Of a DNA stretch of 8,372 bases, positions 5,461-8,372 are shown piece after piece; the stretch's first letter is position 1; the number at the start of each line of letters is the position of its first letter. Below the pieces are notes generated by a model that made no database searches, was not told the origin of the DNA, and worked only from the letters and a program-made list of their open reading frames with translations. The DNA comes from Planktothrix sp. UBA8402 (GTDB lineage: Bacteria > Cyanobacteriota > Cyanobacteriia > Cyanobacteriales > Microcoleaceae): assembly GCA_003456035.1 (NCBI GenBank), contig DMPJ01000464.1:2084-10455 (forward strand), in the 5' to 3' direction. A program made the translations under genes and the position numbers.

Positions 5461-6249
5461 TTAAAGTCTAAAATCTAAAATCACTAATCCAATACACCCG
5501 ATCACAGATTCGATCGCATAGCGTTTGGAGTAGATGTAGGACTGATTTGAGTGGAATTGAAAGTTGCCCTTAAAGCCACGGGAATTCAGGGCTAGGGAAA
5601 AGTGGTGATAACTTTGGAGCGATCGCACCAGCAGTTGACTCACTAACAATCCCACACTATACATCCAACGCTGACGGGTACGATAGCCTCCCCTTGCCCG
5701 TTGTGCCAATTGCAACTGGGTGACAATATCTAGGAACAAGAACACAAACCGATACATTAGTAGTAATAATTCAGTTAAAATTGTGGGAAAATGCCACTTT
5801 TGTAACACCTTTAAAATATCAATAAATGGGATGGTAAACAATATAAATAACAAACAGCAGGTACAAGCTAGGGATCGAATTCCAATCTCGAAGGCTTGAA
5901 TTAGTCCGCTTCTGCTGACAAACAGATACCACTGACCCACAGCCACTCCCCCAACCTGATCCAGTTGCACAGAGGCAATTTCCTCCACTGATACTATATT
6001 TAATACTAAGGCCGGAATGCTAGTTAGCAGAAACAGTCCCGCCACCATCAGCACCCGCAAATACACCTTGACTGGAATCCGGGCGTAACCAACTGTCCAC
6101 ACCCCCAGCCACACAGCAATCAATAGTTGTGTAATCGGATGGGTGATTAATGCCATCAGCACTAAGGCGATCGCAAACCAGAGTTTCTGTTGCGGTGATA
6201 CCTGTAGCAAATGATTCCTGTAGATATAGGTATCCAGATTATTGTGCAT
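5461..6249 (-). CDS. cbiQ: Cobalt ECF transporter coupling protein CbiQ
   Basis: CbiQ is the T component that joins the metal-binding membrane proteins to CbiO. The 262 residues have several hydrophobic helices (roughly 24-50, 62-86, 125-146, 158-178 and a C-terminal one at 245-258). Both ATPase-coupling motifs are present: ARG in LAQRARGGY (185-187) and the second Arg-Gly in LALNSRGF (224-225). The helix between them (about 195-218) is normal. The end, ILDFRL, is encoded by a heptamer array (5462-5482), so the last residues are probably repeat-derived and not conserved. The start lies 30 bases after cbiN, with a small hairpin in the gap and only a weak ribosome site. It sits upstream of cbiO in the same transcript. 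Confidence 0.9.
   Translation of the reverse strand: MHNNLDTYIYRNHLLQVSPQQKLWFAIALVLMALITHPITQLLIAVWLGVWTVGYARIPVKVYLRVLMVAGLFLLTSIPALVLNIVSVEEIASVQLDQVGGVAVGQWYLFVSRSGLIQAFEIGIRSLACTCCLLFILFTIPFIDILKVLQKWHFPTILTELLLLMYRFVFLFLDIVTQLQLAQRARGGYRTRQRWMYSVGLLVSQLLVRSLQSYHHFSLALNSRGFKGNFQFHSNQSYIYSKRYAIESVIGCIGLVILDFRL
5462..5482. repeat. Three heptamers (TAAARTC) covering the 3' end of cbiQ
   Basis: TAAAGTC, TAAAATC and TAAAATC run in tandem on the + strand; on the coding strand this is GATTTTA twice and GACTTTA once, the familiar cyanobacterial heptamer type. The last unit contains the cbiQ stop codon and the array encodes its last few residues. Its sequence is unrelated to the TAATTCG array at 2797, yet it occupies the same kind of place, the end of a gene in an operon junction. 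Confidence 0.75.
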
Positions 6250-6262
6250 AATAGATTATTCT

Positions 6263-6279
6263 TGATTGTGTTGCAATCA
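6263..6279 (-). repeat. Small hairpin in the cbiN-cbiQ gap
   Basis: TGATTG and CAATCA form a perfect 6-bp stem with a 5-base loop, filling half of the 30-base gap just upstream of cbiQ. No T-run follows it, so it should not end transcription. A role in tuning cbiQ translation or mRNA processing is possible but unproven. Confidence 0.35.
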
Positions 6280-6561
6280 CTAACGGCGGTGGGAATAGCG
6301 CCCAATTACATACCCCATAACTCCGGCTCCTAACCCGGCTTGCACAGAAAATAATAGAGACTCAATTTCACCACTAGCAGGTTCAAAAATGGGAGTAAAC
6401 CAAGGCTGATAGTTAGGACTAATCTCCTGAATCGCTGCTTCAGCTTCGCCATCAGATCCGCCAAACTTACCTTCTTTAACCAACAATAGTGGAGCGATCG
6501 CTAACCCGATTACACCCAATATCAATAGCCAATTATTCCAACTCCGACTATTTCCCTTCAT
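6280..6561 (-). CDS. cbiN: Cobalt ECF transporter small subunit CbiN
   Basis: CbiN is the auxiliary membrane subunit that works with CbiM in cobalt loading. The 93 residues have two membrane helices (about 11-28 and 67-87) flanking a periplasmic loop. The loop carries the family hallmark FGGSDGEAEAAIQEISPNYQ (33-52) followed by PWFTPIFEP and ESLLFSVQAGLGAGVMGYVIG. The length is normal. The start codon lies three bases after the cbiM stop, in the string TAAGGAATG, so an AGGA motif directly touches the ATG. This is too close for ordinary Shine-Dalgarno use and points to translational coupling with cbiM. The presence of CbiN argues for cobalt rather than a nickel system, which usually has NikN or NikL instead. 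Confidence 0.92.
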   Translation of the reverse strand: MKGNSRSWNNWLLILGVIGLAIAPLLLVKEGKFGGSDGEAEAAIQEISPNYQPWFTPIFEPASGEIESLLFSVQAGLGAGVMGYVIGRYSHRR

Positions 6562-6564
6562 TCC

Positions 6565-7326
6565 TTATGACTCCTGTTTGATTAAATTCAATAACTGCAA
6601 TTCTTCTATAGCGGTTTGATGCAACCAATTCCAGACTAACACCGTCAATAAACCCTCACTGATGGATAGGGGAATTTGCGTCAGTGCAAAGATAGCAGCA
6701 AATTTAGTAAAGGCGGCCAAAACTCCACCACTAGCTGCGGGAAATGCCAATGCCAATTGGATCGAAGTCATCACATAAGTGAGTAAATTGCCCAAAACTG
6801 CTCCCATAAAAATAGCCAAAGTTGATTTTCCACCGCATCTAATCACTATCTGATAAATACTATAGGCTGCTAATGGCCCCACAACCGCCATCGACACCGC
6901 ATTGGCTCCCAAAGTCGTTAAACCACCATGAGCTAACAGTAATGCTTGAAATAACAGGACTAGCGCCCCCAACACCGACATCACTCCCGGCCCAAACAGC
7001 ACCGCTCCTAATCCTGTCCCCGTTGGGTGAGAACAACTACCCGTCACCGAAGGAATTTTCAGAGCAGACAATACAAAGGCAAAAGCTCCTACTAATGCTA
7101 ATAATAGCTTAGTTTCGGGATGCTGACGAGTGATGCGGGTAATTGATCGCAGTCCCCAAATAAAGAATGGAATAAACACAATCCACCAAAAAACGGCCCA
7201 TTCTATTGGCAGAAACCCCTCCATGATGTGCATAGCATGGGCAGGTGTAGGAGATCCCACAACCAAATAGTAACTCAGCCCTGCCATCATCCCAAGGCGC
7301 GAAAGTCTATGCAATTTTATCTCCAT
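6565..7326 (-). CDS. cbiM: Cobalt ECF transporter substrate-binding protein CbiM
   Basis: CbiM is the membrane S component that binds the metal ion. The 253 residues begin with a cleavable signal peptide (basic start, hydrophobic 11-24, AHA at 29-31). Cleavage after Ala31 would expose MHIMEGFLP, in which the new N-terminal Met and His33 are the family metal ligands. [16 protein letters not shown] (99-114), with His100, is the second conserved metal-site region. Several membrane helices follow to about 236. GAGG (7332-7335) is five bases before the ATG and supports this start. It is the first gene of cbiMNQO and lies directly below the cobalamin riboswitch, which makes cobalt the most likely substrate; CbiM and NikM are otherwise hard to separate by eye. 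Confidence 0.92.
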   Translation of the reverse strand: MEIKLHRLSRLGMMAGLSYYLVVGSPTPAHAMHIMEGFLPIEWAVFWWIVFIPFFIWGLRSITRITRQHPETKLLLALVGAFAFVLSALKIPSVTGSCSHPTGTGLGAVLFGPGVMSVLGALVLLFQALLLAHGGLTTLGANAVSMAVVGPLAAYSIYQIVIRCGGKSTLAIFMGAVLGNLLTYVMTSIQLALAFPAASGGVLAAFTKFAAIFALTQIPLSISEGLLTVLVWNWLHQTAIEELQLLNLIKQES

Positions 7327-7365
7327 CTGTACCTCGCAGACTGGTTAATTTTAGATGATCCCTAA

Positions 7366-7490
7366 TATCGGTGGGCATCCTGACTTACAGAGGTCAAGCT
7401 CTGATCACAGTTGCGGGACAGCGGCAGTCTTGCACTGCTCTTTCCCCATTACTTCCGGTGGCTGTTCTCCACCAGAACCGACTAAGAATA
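7366..7490 (-). promoter_or_regulatory. Cobalamin (B12) riboswitch controlling cbiMNQO
   Basis: Read on the - strand, the leader contains the conserved elements in order: AGCCACCGGAAG, then TGGGGAAA, then the B12-box core CTGTCCCGCAACTGTGATC, ending in AAGTCAGGATGCCCACC. These match the class-I cobalamin aptamer (GCCACTG, GGGAA, CCCGCAACTGT, AGTCAGGATGCC). Cobalamin binding should lower expression of the cobalt transporter. Between the aptamer and cbiM there is no hairpin followed by T-run, so control of translation is more likely than termination. ACCTC in the aptamer (7390-7394) could pair with the cbiM ribosome site GAGGT (7331-7335). The exact P1 ends are approximate. Confidence 0.93.
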
Positions 7491-7495
7491 TCAGG

Positions 7496-7504
7496 AGTAT
7501 ATCA
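7496..7504 (-). promoter_or_regulatory. Extended -10 promoter for the riboswitch-cbi transcript
   Basis: The - strand reads TGATATACT, an extended -10 (TG, one base, TATACT). Its position would place the transcription start about at 7489, just at the aptamer 5' edge. No good -35 lies 17 bases upstream, which an extended -10 can tolerate. The 90 bases between this and the PIN gene hold no clear terminator, so read-through from the toxin-antitoxin unit is possible. Confidence 0.45.
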
Positions 7505-7593
7505 CATCCTTGGATCTAGCGACAGCACTCACCAAGCCACTGAGAGTATTTAGGAAATCAAGGGAATGCGGTAGAAATTTTGAATCTGGAGTT

Positions 7594-8058
7594 CTAATCT
7601 ATATCCGTTAAAACTGACTCTGGCCCAGTAATTACAATACCATCAGGCTGAAAAACTTTCCAATCTTCTATATCGTAGGTATAAACCTGGAAAACTCCAG
7701 CGACCAAAGCTGTAGCAGCGTGTCTAGCATCATGAATACGACGAGCAGTTAAACGTCTATTAGCAGCTATTTCCAACATTTTTAAGCCGACCTGAAAATT
7801 AGTATCTAAAACTGCTATTTTTGAAGGATTTTCAACTAATAAACGAACACAAATCTCAGCAAACTCCGGTGTTTGAGGAGGTTGAGCACCTACCCAAGTT
7901 AATGCCGCATAAACTTCGCTCAAAACGCCAACAGATGTACAGGCATTTAACTCTCCTCGTCTGGCGGCTTCCACAATAACTCTGGCTTCTGTGTGTCGAT
8001 AATCGCTACTACATAAAGCACCAATAAAAATTCCGGCATCCAAAAAAACAATTGTCAT
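7594..8058 (-). CDS. vapC: PIN-domain ribonuclease toxin (VapC type)
   Basis: PIN toxins cleave RNA, commonly tRNA or rRNA, using clustered acidic residues and a divalent metal. The 154 residues show the expected set: Asp7 in IVFLDAGIFI, Glu48 in VGVLSEVYAALT, Asp110 in RRIHDARHAATAL and Asp129 in YTYDIEDW. The length and spacing are complete, so the toxin is probably active. The ATG at 8058 is chosen because it begins just before the first PIN strand and lies one base after the stop of the upstream gene (TAAAATG); a longer frame from 8112 would overlap that gene by 53 bases. GAGAA about eight bases upstream may serve as ribosome site. The overlap-like junction suggests that toxin translation is coupled to the antitoxin. 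No HIP1 site lies in the unit. Confidence 0.88.
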   Translation of the reverse strand: MTIVFLDAGIFIGALCSSDYRHTEARVIVEAARRGELNACTSVGVLSEVYAALTWVGAQPPQTPEFAEICVRLLVENPSKIAVLDTNFQVGLKMLEIAANRRLTARRIHDARHAATALVAGVFQVYTYDIEDWKVFQPDGIVITGPESVLTDID

Positions 8059-8059
8059 T

Positions 8060-8272
8060 TTAATTCTCGTAAATTGCTGCTTTCCAGCCCGAAGGAACAT
8101 AACCTTCCACAATCGGTAAAGGCTTTAATTTTTGGCTAATTTCTAACACGATAATTTCTTCCTCAGATAACTGTACTGAGAGTGTTTTTTTCTCTTTAAG
8201 TAATTCCAGAAACTCCTGAATAGAAAAACATTGAAGATTATTGATTGTTAAGATTTCGTTAACATTGCTCAT
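8060..8272 (-). CDS. Putative antitoxin of the PIN toxin, family not recognised
   Basis: A 70-residue acidic protein placed one base upstream of a PIN toxin, the normal antitoxin position. The middle, FSIQEFLELLKEKKTLSVQLSEEEIIVLEISQKL (16-49), alternates a helix with likely beta strands. The C-terminal EGYVPSGWKAAIYEN (56-70) is Trp/Tyr-containing and could be the toxin-wrapping tail. I do not see a clear AbrB, Phd or ribbon-helix-helix signature, so DNA binding is not evident. AGGAA (8281-8285) is eight bases before the ATG and supports the start. Function is inferred from position alone. Confidence 0.72.
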   Translation of the reverse strand: MSNVNEILTINNLQCFSIQEFLELLKEKKTLSVQLSEEEIIVLEISQKLKPLPIVEGYVPSGWKAAIYEN

Positions 8273-8302
8273 TTTGATTTTTCCTGGCTTCCATAATATT
8301 CT

Positions 8303-8331
8303 ATTATAATGACGATATTAGTATATAACAA
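8303..8331 (-). promoter_or_regulatory. Near-consensus promoter of the toxin-antitoxin unit
   Basis: On the - strand TTGTTA (8326-8331), a 17-base spacer and TATAAT (8303-8308) form an almost ideal sigma-70 type promoter. It lies about 30 bases before the antitoxin ATG, giving a short leader with a good ribosome site. Confidence 0.75.
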
Positions 8332-8332
8332 G

Positions 8333-8357
8333 TATCTACCACTTATTGATATCTACC
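8333..8357 (-). repeat. Direct repeat upstream of the toxin-antitoxin promoter
   Basis: TATCTACC (+ strand) occurs at 8333-8340 and 8350-8357, 17 bases apart, immediately beyond the -35. Toxin-antitoxin operons are usually autoregulated at the promoter, so these may be binding half-sites, but two 8-base copies in AT-rich DNA are weak evidence. Confidence 0.3.
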
Positions 8358-8372
8358 CTTTCACAATCTTGC

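Larger units (their letters stand above)
1804..6501. repeat. Eight HIP1 palindromes (GCGATCGC)
   Basis: Perfect copies start at 1804, 2430, 3449, 3970, 4268, 5619, 6167 and 6494. They fall in devB (two), devC (two), the HTH gene, cbiQ (two) and cbiN. HIP1 is the hallmark over-represented octamer of many cyanobacteria. None lies in the IS (1-1431) or the toxin-antitoxin unit (7594-8372). Confidence 0.95.

Noticed and set aside
6873..7112. 79-codon frame opposite cbiM
   Set aside because: Antisense to a well-conserved cbiM region with no independent support.
7371..7553. 60-codon frame on the + strand
   Set aside because: It is antisense to the cobalamin riboswitch, whose conserved bases explain the sequence.
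7505..7593. Terminator between the PIN gene and the riboswitch promoter
   Set aside because: Only short four-base complementarities are visible, with no stable stem plus T-run.

Overview
The window looks like a cyanobacterial chromosome segment. The octamer GCGATCGC (HIP1) occurs eight times between 1804 and 6501, where chance would predict fewer than one. The export pair is of the cyanobacterial DevB/DevC type, and heptameric tandem repeats of the cyanobacterial STRR kind sit at two gene junctions. Coding is moderately AT-rich. A filamentous or colonial freshwater cyanobacterium is a reasonable guess; the genus cannot be fixed from the sequence.

Left end (1-1431, + strand): an IS200/IS605-family element that carries only tnpB. 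The protein belongs to the TnpB branch without a zinc ribbon and without the usual RuvC-II glutamate position. The right end reads like ISHp608: a GAAT guide, a hairpin and a TCAA cleavage site. The window appears to open inside the matching left-end hairpin. A candidate omegaRNA should overlap the tnpB 3' end.

1425-4506 (+ strand): a promoter whose -35 lies in the last bases of the IS, a perfect TetR-type operator, then devB (membrane fusion protein) and devC (FtsX-like permease). The devB-devC junction is built entirely from six copies of TAATTCG. No devA ATPase follows; its usual place holds a small XRE/HTH gene resembling orphan toxin-antitoxin antitoxins and a short remnant that looks like the C-terminus of a HigA-type antitoxin.

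4588-7504 (- strand): a complete cobalt ECF transport operon, cbiM-cbiN-cbiQ-cbiO, headed by a cobalamin riboswitch and an extended -10 promoter. CbiM/CbiN form the substrate-specific part, CbiQ the coupling membrane protein and CbiO the ATPase. When cobalamin is plentiful the riboswitch should shut down cobalt uptake, most likely at translation. A second heptamer array supplies the last codons of cbiQ.

7594-8357 (- strand): a two-gene toxin-antitoxin unit, an unrecognised 70-residue putative antitoxin and a PIN-domain (VapC-type) toxin, with a near-consensus promoter, transcribed toward the cbi operon. Neither this unit nor the IS contains a HIP1 site, which fits recent acquisition.
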